The notes: a model not told the origin generated them from the letters alone. A stretch of 64,000 nucleotides of DNA from Gammaproteobacteria bacterium HGW-Gammaproteobacteria-15 (GCA_002840125.1 PGZF01000007.1:62001-126000); one strand, 5' to 3'. Counted from the first letter of the stretch, positions 41,430 through 51,342 are shown. Numbers and translations are program-made.

Positions 41430-42572
41430 GTGACGAAAACGCGTAGTCTTCGTTGGTCGCTGCCAACCCTGCTTTTAGCTGCAACCGTTGATGCAACAGA
41501 TATGCCCCTGAATATGACCAGGGGCGTAACAGAAATCAGTCAGCAGGTTTATGACTTGCATATGACCATTTTCTGGATTTGTTGTGCAATTGGTGCAGTG
41601 GTGTTCGGGATCATGTTCTGGTCTATCGTTCGCCATCGAAAAGCGCGGGGAGTGCAGCCAGCCCAATTCCATGAAAGTACCAAAGTAGAAATACTCTGGA
41701 CCGCTATACCGGTATTAATTCTGATCCTTATGGCCATTCCGGCTACTAAAACTCTTATTGCTATGGAAGATACCACAGAGGCTGATGTCACTGTGCTGGT
41801 AACCGGTTCGCAGTGGAAATGGCATTACAAATACCTTGAGAACGATGTTGAATTTTACTCTTTACTGGCCACGCCCAAAGAGCAGATTACCAACAGGTTT
41901 GCCAAAGGAGAGAACTATCTGCTGGAAGTTGACCGGCCGCTGGTGATCCCCACCGGCAAAAAAGTGCGTTTTCTGATGACCTCTGATGATGTTATCCACT
42001 CCTGGTGGGTACCCGCCTTCGCGGTAAAAAAAGATGCCAACCCCGGCTTTATTAACGAAGCCTGGACCCGGGTAGATGAGCCCGGTATTTATCGTGGCCA
42101 GTGCGCTGAGCTATGCGGCAAAGACCATGGCTTTATGCCAATAGTGGTAATTGCCAAGAGCCCGGCTGATTATGAGCAGTGGGTTAATGGTGAAGCCGAG
42201 CGCATTGCAAAAGCAAAAGCTGAAGAGCAAGAACTGCTGGCAATGAATATGACTATGGAAGAGTTGATGAGCGTAGGTGCCCGTACTTATACCGCCTATT
42301 GTGCAGCTTGCCATCAGCCTAGCGGTGAGGGTTTGCCTGGTATTTTCCCGGCGCTTAAAGGTAGTAGCATGGCACTGAATGATATGCCGGGTCATATCAA
42401 TATCGTGCTGAATGGTAAAGCCGGAACCTCGATGCAGGCTTATGCCAGGCAGTTGAGTTTAAAAGAAATTGCTGCCGTAATTACCTATGAGCGTAATGCC
42501 TGGGGTAACAATACCGGTGAACTGGTGCAGGCTGCTGATGTGCATGCCGTCATGCAAGGTAAAGGGGAATAA
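41430..42572 (+). CDS. coxB: Cytochrome c oxidase subunit II with fused cytochrome c domain (caa3 type)
   Basis: 380 aa with two N-terminal membrane helices and a periplasmic CuA cupredoxin domain. CuA ligands are H190, C225, E227, C229, H233 and M236 (GQCAELCGKDHGFMP). A C-terminal class I cytochrome c (270-380) has CAACH at 291-295 and a candidate axial M335. This makes the enzyme a caa3-type oxidase able to take electrons from soluble cytochrome c or directly from the fused haem. GTG start with AGAGGAG. Confidence 0.95.
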   Translation: MTKTRSLRWSLPTLLLAATVDATDMPLNMTRGVTEISQQVYDLHMTIFWICCAIGAVVFGIMFWSIVRHRKARGVQPAQFHESTKVEILWTAIPVLILILMAIPATKTLIAMEDTTEADVTVLVTGSQWKWHYKYLENDVEFYSLLATPKEQITNRFAKGENYLLEVDRPLVIPTGKKVRFLMTSDDVIHSWWVPAFAVKKDANPGFINEAWTRVDEPGIYRGQCAELCGKDHGFMPIVVIAKSPADYEQWVNGEAERIAKAKAEEQELLAMNMTMEELMSVGARTYTAYCAACHQPSGEGLPGIFPALKGSSMALNDMPGHINIVLNGKAGTSMQAYARQLSLKEIAAVITYERNAWGNNTGELVQAADVHAVMQGKGE

Positions 42573-42575
42573 CCG

Positions 42576-44159
42576 ATGAGTGCAGTAGTGACAGATCATG
42601 AGCACGAACATCATGACCATAAACCCAGCGGCATAAAGCGCTGGTTATATACCACCAACCACAAAGATATCGGCACCATGTACCTGGTGTTTGCGCTGAT
42701 TATGTTTTTTATTGGCGGCGCTATGGCAATGGTGATCCGCGCTGAGTTATTTCAGCCCGGTATGCAGTTTGTTGAGCCTAACTTTTTTAACCAGATGACG
42801 ACAGTGCACGGCCTGATCATGGTATTTGGTGCGGTAATGCCGGCCTTTACCGGGCTGGCAAACTGGATGATACCGATGATGATTGGTGCGCCGGATATGG
42901 CGTTACCGCGGATGAATAACTGGAGCTTCTGGATCCTGCCGTTTGCATTTTTAATTCTGTTAATGTCACTGTTTATGCCCGGCGGCGGCCCAAGTTTCGG
43001 CTGGACTTTCTACGCACCGTTATCAACCACCTATAGCGGTGACAGCACGGCATTATTTGTGTTTTCAGTACACATTATGGGTATATCGTCCATCATGGGT
43101 GCCATTAACGTTATCGTGACCATCTTTAACCTGCGTGCGCCGGGTATGACCTGGATGAAAATGCCTTTGTTTGTCTGGACCTGGCTGATTACCGCCTTCC
43201 TGCTGATTATGGTCATGCCGGTGTTAGCGGGTGTGGTGACTATGGTACTGACCGATAAATACTTTGGTACCAGTTTCTTTGATGCTGCCGGTGGCGGCGA
43301 CCCGGTGCTGTTTCAGCATATTTTCTGGTTTTTCGGCCACCCTGAAGTGTACATCATGATTTTACCGGCCTTTGGCATAGTGTCGAGCATAGTGCCCACC
43401 TTTGCCCGCAAGCCGCTGTTTGGTTATGCCTCTATGGTGTACGCCACCTCCAGTATTGCGTTGCTGTCATTTCTGGTGTGGGCGCACCATATGTTCACCA
43501 CTGGTATGCCGGTAGCCGGGGCGCTGTTCTTTATGTACTGCACCATGCTGATAGCCGTGCCCACCGGGGTAAAAGTATTTAACTGGGTGGCCACCATGTG
43601 GCGTGGCGCTATGACGTTTGAAGTGCCAATGATGTTCGCGCTGGCGTTTATCGTGCTGTTTACCATCGGTGGTTTCTCTGGCCTGATGCTGGCGATTACT
43701 CCGGCAGACTTTCAGTATCACGATACCTACTTTGTGGTAGCGCATTTCCACTACGTGCTGGTAACCGGTGCAGTGTTCTCGATTATTGCTGCTGCTTACT
43801 ACTGGTTACCCAAGTGGACCGGGCATATGTATGACGAAAAGCTGGGGCAATGGCATTTCTGGTGCTCTCTGATCTCGGTAAACATGCTGTTTTTCCCGAT
43901 GCACTTTGTTGGTCTGGCAGGTATGCCGCGGCGTATTCCGGATTACGCGCTGCAGTTTGCTGACTTTAATGCTTTTATCAGTATTGGTGGTTTTCTGTTT
44001 GGCGCCTCGCAGCTGATTTTTGTGGCGGTGCTGGTGAAATGTGCCCGTGGCGGTGAAAAAGCCACCGCGCAGGTGTGGGAAGGGGCTGAAGGTCTGGAAT
44101 GGGAAGTACCCTCACCGGCGCCGTATCACACCTTTGAAACGCCACCGGTCATTAAGTAG
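42576..44159 (+). CDS. coxA: Cytochrome c oxidase subunit I
   Basis: 527-aa haem-copper oxidase core with 12 membrane helices. Low-spin haem ligand H78 (TTVHGLIM); the CuB/crosslink helix WFFGHPEVYIMILPAFG; WAHHMFTTG for the CuB histidines; and VAHFHYVLV for the haem ligands near the C-terminus. The K- and D-pathway segments look standard for the A-type family. The short N-terminus is rich in His/Asp/Glu (residues 8-16), which could bind metal. It follows coxB by 3 bp. Confidence 0.97.
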   Translation: MSAVVTDHEHEHHDHKPSGIKRWLYTTNHKDIGTMYLVFALIMFFIGGAMAMVIRAELFQPGMQFVEPNFFNQMTTVHGLIMVFGAVMPAFTGLANWMIPMMIGAPDMALPRMNNWSFWILPFAFLILLMSLFMPGGGPSFGWTFYAPLSTTYSGDSTALFVFSVHIMGISSIMGAINVIVTIFNLRAPGMTWMKMPLFVWTWLITAFLLIMVMPVLAGVVTMVLTDKYFGTSFFDAAGGGDPVLFQHIFWFFGHPEVYIMILPAFGIVSSIVPTFARKPLFGYASMVYATSSIALLSFLVWAHHMFTTGMPVAGALFFMYCTMLIAVPTGVKVFNWVATMWRGAMTFEVPMMFALAFIVLFTIGGFSGLMLAITPADFQYHDTYFVVAHFHYVLVTGAVFSIIAAAYYWLPKWTGHMYDEKLGQWHFWCSLISVNMLFFPMHFVGLAGMPRRIPDYALQFADFNAFISIGGFLFGASQLIFVAVLVKCARGGEKATAQVWEGAEGLEWEVPSPAPYHTFETPPVIK

Positions 44160-44168
44160 GAGCGCGTT

Positions 44169-44729
44169 ATGGCACTAAAACATAAACCGTTAACCTTTAA
44201 GCTGGCTGTAACCGCTTTGGCGATGTTTGGTTTTGGTTTTGCGCTGGTGCCGTTATATGACGTGTTCTGTGATCTGACCGGTTTAAATGGTAAAACCGCC
44301 GCGACGGCTGCCAGTGCCGATGCGGCACTGATTGATATCAGCCGTGAAGTGGTGATTGAGTTTATTGCCCGGCCAAACAAAGAAATGCCCTGGGTGTTTA
44401 AGCCTGAGGTGCGCCGTATGACAGTGCACCCCGGTGAAATTCATCTTATGAATTATCTGGCTGAAAACCCAACGGGGCGAATGATTGTTGGCCAGGCGGT
44501 ACCCTCAGTGTCCCCTGGTCAGGCCGCGTTGTACTTTCACAAAATAGAGTGTTTTTGCTTTACCCAGCAGCAGTTAGCGGGCGGTAAAAACATGCTGATG
44601 CCGTTACAGTTTTATGTCGACCCGGCACTGCCCAGTCAGTTTTCCACCATTACGCTGTCGTATACGCTTTATGACGTAACCAGCGCCTGGACGGGTGACA
44701 CTGCTGCGTCGTCACAACTTGGGGAATAA
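44169..44729 (+). CDS. Cytochrome c oxidase assembly protein CtaG/Cox11
   Basis: 186 aa with one N-terminal membrane helix and a periplasmic immunoglobulin-like domain. Cox11 delivers copper to CuB of subunit I. The copper cysteine motif is KIECFCFTQQQL. It lies between subunits I and III, the common bacterial order, 9 bp after coxA and 1 bp before coxC. Confidence 0.95.
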   Translation: MALKHKPLTFKLAVTALAMFGFGFALVPLYDVFCDLTGLNGKTAATAASADAALIDISREVVIEFIARPNKEMPWVFKPEVRRMTVHPGEIHLMNYLAENPTGRMIVGQAVPSVSPGQAALYFHKIECFCFTQQQLAGGKNMLMPLQFYVDPALPSQFSTITLSYTLYDVTSAWTGDTAASSQLGE

Positions 44730-44730
44730 C

Positions 44731-45609
44731 ATGAGTAAAACATACGAAAAATATTATGTTCCCGCCCAGAGTCCATGGCCGATAGTTGGGGCTGTGGCGC
44801 TGTTTTTAATTGCCTTTGGCGCAGGTAACTATGTTAACGAAGTGACCAGGCAACAACCGGGTTTTGGCGGCTATATGCTGGCAGCCGGTTTTGTCGTACT
44901 GATTTTTATGCTGTTTGGCTGGTTTAAAAACGTTATTGATGAATCGATGAGTGGTTTATACAGTGCGCAGATGGACCGCTCATTCCGCCAGGGCATGAGC
45001 TGGTTTATCGTCTCTGAAGTGATGTTTTTTATGGCGTTCTTCGGCGCCTTGTTCTACGGCCGGGTAATAGCGCTGGATTGGCTTAGCGGTGGCAGTAATA
45101 ACGCCATGACGTTTGAAATTTTGTGGCCTGGCTTTGAAGCTATGTGGCCGCTGGTAAAAACACCGGGTGGCATTGAAACCCAGGCTATGCCAGCTACCGG
45201 CTTGCCGCTTATCAACACTGCTATTCTGGTTATTTCCTCTGTTACGCTACATTTCGCCCATACCGGGTTGGAGCAGAATAAACGCGGCCAGCTTAAAATA
45301 ATGCTCCTGGTAACCTTATTACTGGGCATGATTTTCCTCGGCCTACAGGTGTATGAGTATATTCATGCCTACCGTGATCTGGGGTTAACACTGGCATCAG
45401 GCTTTTACGGTAATACGTTCTTTTTACTAACCGGCTTTCACGGCATGCACGTGACACTGGGGGCCATTATTCTGTTATTTGTGTTTTTCCGGGTGCTTAA
45501 AGGCCATTTTACGCCAGAAAAACACTTCGCCTTTCAGGCTGCGGCCTGGTACTGGCACTTTGTTGATGTGGTATGGCTGTGCCTTTACGTGTTTGTCTAT
45601 GTGATCTGA
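44731..45609 (+). CDS. coxC: Cytochrome c oxidase subunit III
   Basis: 292 aa with seven membrane helices. The family segments FFLLTGFHGMHVTLG and AAWYWHFVDVVWLCLY are clear. The ATG at 44731 is one base after the cox11 stop; the longer frame reads into cox11. An extended loop between helices (SGGSNNAMTFEILWPGFEAM) is typical of the Pseudomonas/Alteromonas type. Confidence 0.95.
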   Translation: MSKTYEKYYVPAQSPWPIVGAVALFLIAFGAGNYVNEVTRQQPGFGGYMLAAGFVVLIFMLFGWFKNVIDESMSGLYSAQMDRSFRQGMSWFIVSEVMFFMAFFGALFYGRVIALDWLSGGSNNAMTFEILWPGFEAMWPLVKTPGGIETQAMPATGLPLINTAILVISSVTLHFAHTGLEQNKRGQLKIMLLVTLLLGMIFLGLQVYEYIHAYRDLGLTLASGFYGNTFFLLTGFHGMHVTLGAIILLFVFFRVLKGHFTPEKHFAFQAAAWYWHFVDVVWLCLYVFVYVI

Positions 45610-45611
45610 TG

Positions 45612-45821
45612 CTAGTAAGGCCTGGGGTTCTGGTCTAAGAACCCCAGCGCCTGCGCGATAAAGATCAGTATCAGCACCAGGGCAGAAAACATCACGCGGC
45701 GACCGAGATAGCGCGACATTTTTACCTCTGGCTCAGGTTGTCGCAGCATCACCAGCCCTGCACGCACCAGGTTAGCAATAATAAAAAGTAGTAGCGCTAT
45801 GATAATAATTTTAAGCAACAT
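45612..45821 (-). CDS. DUF2909 family twin-transmembrane protein
   Basis: 69 aa with two membrane helices (IIIIALLLFIIANLVRAGL and VMFSALVLILIFIAQALGF) separated by a short basic loop (SRYLGRR). Small DUF2909-like proteins occupy this exact place, on the strand opposite to the oxidase operon, in many gammaproteobacteria. The position suggests a role in oxidase assembly or stability, but none is known. It lies 2 bp from the coxC stop. Confidence 0.8.
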   Translation of the reverse strand: MLLKIIIIALLLFIIANLVRAGLVMLRQPEPEVKMSRYLGRRVMFSALVLILIFIAQALGFLDQNPRPY

Positions 45822-45847
45822 AAGTAACGCTCTCCGGGGTAGGTGTT

Positions 45848-46579
45848 ATGCGCGTTAAACTGGCTAACCAGGTTTTCGCACTTAATACGCTGTGGGTCAT
45901 TCTCACTTTGACTGCTTTTGCCATTTTAATCAACTTGTCCTGGTGGCAGCTAAGCCGTGCCGCTGAAAAAACCGAACAGCTGGCACGGTTGGCACAATTG
46001 CAGGCAGAGGGTGCCGTCACGCCGGCGCAATTAAGCCAACTGGCGGCTACCGACATTGATGGCGTGCCGTTAAAAGGGCAAGGCAGTTGGCTGGCGCCTT
46101 ATGTCTGGTTGTTGGACAACCAGATTGTTAACGGCAGAGTGGGTTACGACGTAATAGTGCCGGTGCGGGCGGCGGGTATGGCCAGGCCATTGTTGGTAAA
46201 TCTGGGCTGGCTGGCCGGGGCTGACAGCCGCGACATACTGCCGCAGCTTGATGTTGCCAGTGAGTTTGCGCTGGACGGTTTACTGCGTACGAAGGTAGAT
46301 GGCCTGATATTGCTTGGCCAGAATGCTGAAGATCACGGCCAGTGGCCGATGCGGATCCAGCAAATAGATTATGCTGAACTGGCGCAGCAAAGCGGCCTGG
46401 AGCTTTATCCGGCTTTGTTATACCAACAGCAGGCCAGTGCTTTTACACCACACTATCAGCCGGTTGTATTATCACCAGAGAAGCACCGTGGCTATGCGCT
46501 GCAGTGGTTTTTACTGGCAGTTGCCGTAGTGGGCGTAGCATTAGCCGCCAGTCATCAGGGGAAAGCAAAACATGAATAA
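45848..46579 (+). CDS. SURF1 family cytochrome oxidase biogenesis protein
   Basis: 243 aa with membrane helices at both ends enclosing a periplasmic beta domain. The SURF1 blocks GSWLAPYVWLLDNQIVNGR, NLGWLAG and HRGYALQWFLLA are seen. It assists haem a insertion into subunit I. The plus-strand operon resumes here after the opposite-strand DUF2909 gene, and this gene overlaps the next by 8 bp. Confidence 0.93.
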   Translation: MRVKLANQVFALNTLWVILTLTAFAILINLSWWQLSRAAEKTEQLARLAQLQAEGAVTPAQLSQLAATDIDGVPLKGQGSWLAPYVWLLDNQIVNGRVGYDVIVPVRAAGMARPLLVNLGWLAGADSRDILPQLDVASEFALDGLLRTKVDGLILLGQNAEDHGQWPMRIQQIDYAELAQQSGLELYPALLYQQQASAFTPHYQPVVLSPEKHRGYALQWFLLAVAVVGVALAASHQGKAKHE

Positions 46580-47084
46580 GAAAAAATTTCTGCTGTTATT
46601 TGTCTTGTGTTGCGCTTTGCCATTGCTGGCTGCCAAGCTGGTGCTGGAGTTTGGCTGGTTTAATAGTGGCGTTTCCAGTAAAGGCGAGTGGCAGCAAACT
46701 GAAGTGTTTCTGTTAACCGCAACAAATGCCAAAGCACACTGGCGGCTGGCTGTTGCCCCCAAAGCCGAGTGCGACAACCAGTGTCAGCAGGCGTTATTTA
46801 CCATCCAGCAACTTTATGTCGGGCTGGGGCGCAAGCAGGTGCAAGTGCAGCCTGTGCTGATCAGCGAGCAGATCCCACCGGAAACTTACACGGCTTTTAC
46901 CCGCCATAGCGCTGTTCAGCCTGTGCCAGAGGCGTTACAGAACCGCATTTTACTTATTGATCAGCAAGGGCTGGTGTTGCTGAGCTATCCGGTACCGCTG
47001 GCACAAACTGAACTGGCAAGCACTGCCAGTGCTATCCGGCAAGACTTACTTAAACTGCTTAACTATGATCGGACTAGCGTATGA
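46572..47084 (+). CDS. Membrane-anchored SCO/thioredoxin-like protein of the oxidase operon
   Basis: 170 aa: an N-terminal membrane helix, then a periplasmic domain with C67-x3-C71 (AECDNQCQQALFTIQQL), the same spacing as the copper-binding CxxxC of SCO proteins. The domain also ends like a SCO/thioredoxin fold (ILLIDQQGLVLLSYPVP, then IRQDLLKLL). It lies between SURF1 and CtaA, a place often filled by an uncharacterised 'cytochrome oxidase-associated' protein. A copper or thiol role in CuA assembly is inferred. Overlaps ctaA by 4 bp. Confidence 0.8.
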   Translation: MNKKKFLLLFVLCCALPLLAAKLVLEFGWFNSGVSSKGEWQQTEVFLLTATNAKAHWRLAVAPKAECDNQCQQALFTIQQLYVGLGRKQVQVQPVLISEQIPPETYTAFTRHSAVQPVPEALQNRILLIDQQGLVLLSYPVPLAQTELASTASAIRQDLLKLLNYDRTSV

Positions 47085-48100
47085 GAGCGGATCAGCGCAT
47101 GAAAACACAACAATGGCTGGCGACCATCGCCGTTTTTCTTACCATGGGCGTTATTTTACTGGGTGCTTACACCAGGCTGACAGATGCCGGGCTTGGCTGC
47201 CCGGACTGGCCCGGTTGCTATGGTTTTTTAAAGGTACCCAAGCAGGAGCATCATATTGCGGCAGCGATGGAGGCATTTCCACAGCGGCCACTCGAGCCGC
47301 ATAAAGCCTGGAACGAAATGGTGCACCGGTATTTTGCCGGCAGCCTGGGGCTGTTAATTGCGGCAATATTTTTTGTCGCTTTATTGCGCAAACAAAGTAG
47401 CAAGTTAATACCCACAGCTTTGCTGGCGCTGGTGGTGTTTCAGGCGGCGCTCGGCATGTGGACCGTAACGCTGAACTTACTACCGCTGGTGGTAATGGGG
47501 CATTTACTGGGCGGTTTTACGCTGCTAAGCCTGCTGGCCGCGTACTGGTTAAAACTGCACCCCGACTACCGGGTGTACGAGCCGCAGCTGGTATCACTGA
47601 AACCTTTTGCCATACTTGCGGTTGGCGTGCTGACAGTGCAGATAGCACTGGGCGGCTGGACTGCAGCGAATTATGCGGCGCTGGCCTGTATAGAATTACC
47701 GGTATGCGAGGCAGGCTGGCTGCAGCGCATGAATATCAGTGAAGCCTTTGATCTACACCTGGGGCATGACGACTACGAGTACGGTGTGATGTCGGCTGAA
47801 GCCCGCCAGACGGTGCATGTATTTCATCGCCTTGGGGCTGTCGTGACGCTGGTAGTGCTGTCGGTTTTTCTGCTGCAACTGTGGCGCCGTGTTACCAGCA
47901 CCTTATTAAAGCGGCTTACTTTAGCAGCTGCCGGGTTATTGCTGCTGCAGTTTAGCCTGGGTGTGCTTAACGTTGCGTTGCATTTACCGCTGGCTAATGC
48001 GGTGGCGCATAACTTCGTGGCCGCTAATTTATTAATGTTGCTGGTAATAATTTGCATGCAATTGCGTGCAACTAACACTACCGGCAAGGAGAGCTTATGA
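47081..48100 (+). CDS. ctaA: Haem A synthase (CtaA/Cox15)
   Basis: 339 aa with eight membrane helices. It oxidises haem O to haem A. The first helix ends with [21 protein letters not shown], of which [16 protein letters not shown] is the Cox15 signature. Haem-ligand histidines occur in [21 protein letters not shown] and VAHNFVAAN. The start at 47081 overlaps the previous stop as ATGA; an ATG at 47099 is an alternative. Confidence 0.94.
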   Translation: MRADQRMKTQQWLATIAVFLTMGVILLGAYTRLTDAGLGCPDWPGCYGFLKVPKQEHHIAAAMEAFPQRPLEPHKAWNEMVHRYFAGSLGLLIAAIFFVALLRKQSSKLIPTALLALVVFQAALGMWTVTLNLLPLVVMGHLLGGFTLLSLLAAYWLKLHPDYRVYEPQLVSLKPFAILAVGVLTVQIALGGWTAANYAALACIELPVCEAGWLQRMNISEAFDLHLGHDDYEYGVMSAEARQTVHVFHRLGAVVTLVVLSVFLLQLWRRVTSTLLKRLTLAAAGLLLLQFSLGVLNVALHLPLANAVAHNFVAANLLMLLVIICMQLRATNTTGKESL

Positions 48101-49008
48101 CAGCCATTACACGTTCACGCGCGGGCATCAACCGGGCACGCGACTACCTGGAACTGACCAAGCCTAAAGTGGTGGCCTTACTGGTACTGACAGCCTGGGT
48201 TGGTATGATGCTGGCAGTGCCTGGCTTACCGGATTTAATCACTTTGCTGGCGGCGACACTGGGTATCGGCTTATTATCGGCAGCTGCTGCAGCGATAAAC
48301 CATGTGGTAGACAAACGCATTGATGCGCAGATGGCCCGCACATACAGCCGGCCTGTGGCTAAAGGCCGTGTCAGTGCCACTGAAGCTACTGCTTTTGCGT
48401 TTAGCCTGGCACTGCTTGGTTTTGTGCTGTTGTATCTGGCAGTAAATGCCCTCACTGCCTGGTTAACGCTGGCCAGCCTGTTTGGCTATGCGGTGGTGTA
48501 CACCATGTTTTTAAAGCGCGCTACGCCGCAAAATATCGTTATCGGTGGTTTGGCCGGTGCAATGCCGCCGTTGCTGGGCTGGACAGCCATAACCGGCGAG
48601 ATCCACAGCCATGCGCTGTTGCTGGTAATGATTATTTTTGCCTGGACACCGCCGCACTTCTGGGCGCTGGCCATTCACCGCCGTGATGATTATGCCAAAG
48701 TGAATATGCCAATGTTGCCGGTAACGCATGGCATTGAATTTACCAAAAGCGTGATCTGCCTTTATACGGTGTTGTTGTTTATTGTTTGCTTAATGCCTTA
48801 TCTGGTCGGTATGAGCGGTGCTATTTATCTGGTAGGCAGTGCAGTGCTTAACCTGCGTTTTATGCAGTACGCCTGGAAACTGAAATTTAATGCCGATGCC
48901 GGTAATGCCATGGCAACCTTTAAGTTTTCTATTGTCCATCTGATGGTATTATTTCTGCTGTTGTTAGTGGACCACTACTTTAAGGTATCGCCAATCTATG
49001 TTTCGTAA
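48097..49008 (+). CDS. ctaB: Protoheme IX farnesyltransferase (haem O synthase)
   Basis: 303-aa UbiA-type prenyltransferase with nine membrane helices. It adds farnesyl to haem B to give haem O. The first Asp-rich motif is [19 protein letters not shown] and the second [14 protein letters not shown], with [17 protein letters not shown] between. Overlaps ctaA by 4 bp and sco1 by 11 bp. Confidence 0.95.
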   Translation: MTAITRSRAGINRARDYLELTKPKVVALLVLTAWVGMMLAVPGLPDLITLLAATLGIGLLSAAAAAINHVVDKRIDAQMARTYSRPVAKGRVSATEATAFAFSLALLGFVLLYLAVNALTAWLTLASLFGYAVVYTMFLKRATPQNIVIGGLAGAMPPLLGWTAITGEIHSHALLLVMIIFAWTPPHFWALAIHRRDDYAKVNMPMLPVTHGIEFTKSVICLYTVLLFIVCLMPYLVGMSGAIYLVGSAVLNLRFMQYAWKLKFNADAGNAMATFKFSIVHLMVLFLLLLVDHYFKVSPIYVS

Positions 49009-49639
49009 CTTGTTTTATGTCGCACTTGCTGTAGCTGCAATGGTCGCCGGTGTGTTGTTGTATCAGTTTTCGCAGGCCAGCGCTGAGCCCGAGCTGGCGC
49101 TGGTTTACCCGCAGCCAAGAGCCCTGGCAGACTTTACGCTGACCGACCAGCATGGTGAAACAGTAAACCGCGAGCGTTTGTATGGTCAGTGGACTCTGGC
49201 CTTTGTCGGTTACACCTACTGCCCGGATATTTGCCCGTTAACCCTGGCTAAACTGGCCGGTGTACAGCCCGATTTAGCAGCAATGGTAAAGCAACCGCTT
49301 AAAGTATGGTTTATTTCGGTCGACCCGAACCGGGACACCACCGAACAACTCAATAATTACGTCAGTTATTTTGAGCAAGCCAATGTACTGGGCATGACAG
49401 CAGGCCATGATCAGCTGTTTCCTTTTGTACGCCAGCTTGGGCTGATGTATGCACTCAGCAGCACGACACAGGCCGATTATCTGGTTGATCACAGTGCATC
49501 TGTGGCGCTGATAAACCCGCAGGGGCAACTGGTAGCTATGTTTAAACCACCAATGCAGGTGGGAGAGCTGCCGGTTATAAACGCCGAGCAGCTATTGGCA
49601 GATTTTCCGTTAGTGCTTAACAAGCTTAACGCTAATTAA
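48998..49639 (+). CDS. SCO1/SenC family copper chaperone
   Basis: 213 aa with an N-terminal anchor and a thioredoxin-fold domain. The copper site C75-x3-C79 ([13 protein letters not shown]) and the distal histidine in [12 protein letters not shown] are present. It loads CuA in subunit II. Last gene of the oxidase operon; it overlaps the convergent deacetylase gene by 8 bp, with no terminator between them. Confidence 0.95.
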   Translation: MFRNLFYVALAVAAMVAGVLLYQFSQASAEPELALVYPQPRALADFTLTDQHGETVNRERLYGQWTLAFVGYTYCPDICPLTLAKLAGVQPDLAAMVKQPLKVWFISVDPNRDTTEQLNNYVSYFEQANVLGMTAGHDQLFPFVRQLGLMYALSSTTQADYLVDHSASVALINPQGQLVAMFKPPMQVGELPVINAEQLLADFPLVLNKLNAN

Positions 49640-50645
49640 GCCACGGCTGGGAATACCAGTAAAAATAGCCTTTATTGCTCAGAGATGGCGCGGTGCAGTT
49701 ATAACGGCTGCGGCCGCGGTTCAACGCTTTGCTGGCGGTAACAGTAAAAGTACTATCGTCCAGCCACTGCGGTTGCAGAACTTCGCTACCGGCAAAACAT
49801 TGTAGTTGGTTGCGGTTAAAGTCGTCTGTTTGTAGTGACAATTTAAGCTGCGGTGGGTTTGCGCTGATAACCGGGTTAACGCCATGATAGTCGGTAATAT
49901 TAAACGCCAGTGTGCGCAGCTTTTGCGCTAAATCTTTTAAATCAGCATACTGGCCGGCTGCCGGATAGCGCGGAATACGGGTTAATACGGTATGGTTGCC
50001 AATAGCGCCGGATTGCTGGCCAATACCGATGAAACCCAGCTCGGTAACTAACTGTTCCAGTTCACGGCTGTATTCGCCATAAGGATATGCCAGCCATTGA
50101 TGGCGCTGGCCGGTTACCTGTTCAATTTTATCTTCTGCTGCCAGAATGCTTTGTTTCATCCGTTCACGCCACTGCGACTGGCTTTCACCCGCTTCGGGCC
50201 TGGCCATATGCTCATGCCGCATAGCATGGTTTGCTACCAGTACACCGTCGTCCGACATTTGCTTTACCTGCTGCCAGTTCAGCAAAGGGCCGTCGCCTTT
50301 TTCTATGCTGCCGGGGCTGATAAAAATAGTGTACGGATAACCAAATTCCTGCAGGATAGGGTGCGCCGTGGTGAAGTTGTTTTCGTAGCTGTCGTCAAAG
50401 GTAATTACCACACTATTAGGTGCAATTGGCTCGCCTTTTCGCAGCTGGCCGATAAGTACATCAAGGCCGATAACCTGAAAGTTATTGTCTTTAAAGTGCT
50501 GTAAATGGCCACGCAATTCATCGGCGGTAACACTGCTTACACGCGGAGTATCGCTGGCAACATGGTGGTAAATCAGCATTACAGCGGCCTGTGTCGGCAA
50601 TGTCAGGCTAAATAGTAATGCAACAAAACAAAGAAGGTTTTTCAT
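49632..50645 (-). CDS. Exported polysaccharide deacetylase family protein
   Basis: 337 aa with a signal peptide (MKNLLCFVALLFSLTLPTQAA). The NodB-type catalytic core has VITFDDSYENNF (motif 1, two Asp), NHAMRHEHM (motif 2, two His) and AYPYGEYS (motif 3). A C-terminal beta domain of about 110 residues with three Cys follows. The layout resembles PgaB N-terminal domains, but no pga genes are near. The start at 50645 gives the signal peptide directly. Likely removes acyl groups from an envelope or exported glycan. Confidence 0.88.
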   Translation of the reverse strand: MKNLLCFVALLFSLTLPTQAAVMLIYHHVASDTPRVSSVTADELRGHLQHFKDNNFQVIGLDVLIGQLRKGEPIAPNSVVITFDDSYENNFTTAHPILQEFGYPYTIFISPGSIEKGDGPLLNWQQVKQMSDDGVLVANHAMRHEHMARPEAGESQSQWRERMKQSILAAEDKIEQVTGQRHQWLAYPYGEYSRELEQLVTELGFIGIGQQSGAIGNHTVLTRIPRYPAAGQYADLKDLAQKLRTLAFNITDYHGVNPVISANPPQLKLSLQTDDFNRNQLQCFAGSEVLQPQWLDDSTFTVTASKALNRGRSRYNCTAPSLSNKGYFYWYSQPWLN

Positions 50646-50734
50646 CGGCAAGGCACCCGCATGGCAATAAAACGAAGCCGTTTTATAGCACAAGCGGGCG
50701 TTAAACGCAGCTTTAGTCAGGTAAGCGGCTTGGA

Positions 50735-51313
50735 TCAGTAGTAAGAGTGTTCGCCACGCTGGTGCTCGGTGATGTCACGCACGCCGTTCAGCTCACCGCT
50801 AAAGCGGTTTAGCAGCTCTTTCTCAATACCTTCTTTCAGTGTCAAATCAACTTGTGAACAGCCATTACAACCGCCACCGAACTGCAAAATGGCTACGCCA
50901 TCTTTAGTCAGCTCCATTACGCTGACTCTGCCACCGTGGTTAGCCAGTTGCGGGTTAATTTCGCTGTCAATAACGTACTGCACCCGTTCCATTAACGAAG
51001 CGTCGTCACTCACCTTGCGTACTTTGGCGTTTGGCGCTTTTAATGTCAGCTGCGAACCCATCTGATCGGTAACAAAATCAATGTCGGCGTCCACTAAAAA
51101 CGGCTGGCTTTCAGCGTCTACTACTGCATCGAAACCGTTAAAATTCAGGGTTAAGTCGGTGTCTTCTACTGCGTCCGGCGGGCAGTAAGATACGCCGCAC
51201 TCCGCTTGGGCGGTGCCCGGGTTAACTACAAACACCCTGATATTGGTGCCTGCCGGTTGCTTTGACAGCAGCTTGGCAAAATGCAGCTGTGCCTGTTCTG
51301 AAATCGTGATCAT
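50735..51313 (-). CDS. nfuA: Fe-S biogenesis protein NfuA
   Basis: 192 aa, as in E. coli (191). A degenerate A-type domain (1-100) is fused to a Nfu domain with the cluster-binding C149-x2-C152 ([14 protein letters not shown]). It carries 4Fe-4S clusters to target proteins, including under oxidative stress. The next genes rightwards, comF and bioH, belong to the same conserved neighbourhood (E. coli bioH-gntX-nfuA). A possible IscR site overlaps its ribosome-binding region. Confidence 0.96.
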   Translation of the reverse strand: MITISEQAQLHFAKLLSKQPAGTNIRVFVVNPGTAQAECGVSYCPPDAVEDTDLTLNFNGFDAVVDAESQPFLVDADIDFVTDQMGSQLTLKAPNAKVRKVSDDASLMERVQYVIDSEINPQLANHGGRVSVMELTKDGVAILQFGGGCNGCSQVDLTLKEGIEKELLNRFSGELNGVRDITEHQRGEHSYY

Positions 51314-51317
51314 AATA

Positions 51318-51342
51318 GTACCTGACTAAATTACTAGGTTAA
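51318..51342. promoter_or_regulatory. Candidate IscR type-1 site upstream of nfuA
   Basis: The 25 bp starting at 51318, with core CCTGACTAAATTACTAGG, match about 20 of 25 positions of the type-1 IscR consensus (ATAsYYGACTrwwwYAGTCrrsTAT). It lies 5 bp upstream of the nfuA start on the minus strand. In E. coli, nfuA belongs to the IscR regulon, so repression by the 2Fe-2S form is plausible. Alignment by eye only. Confidence 0.45.
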
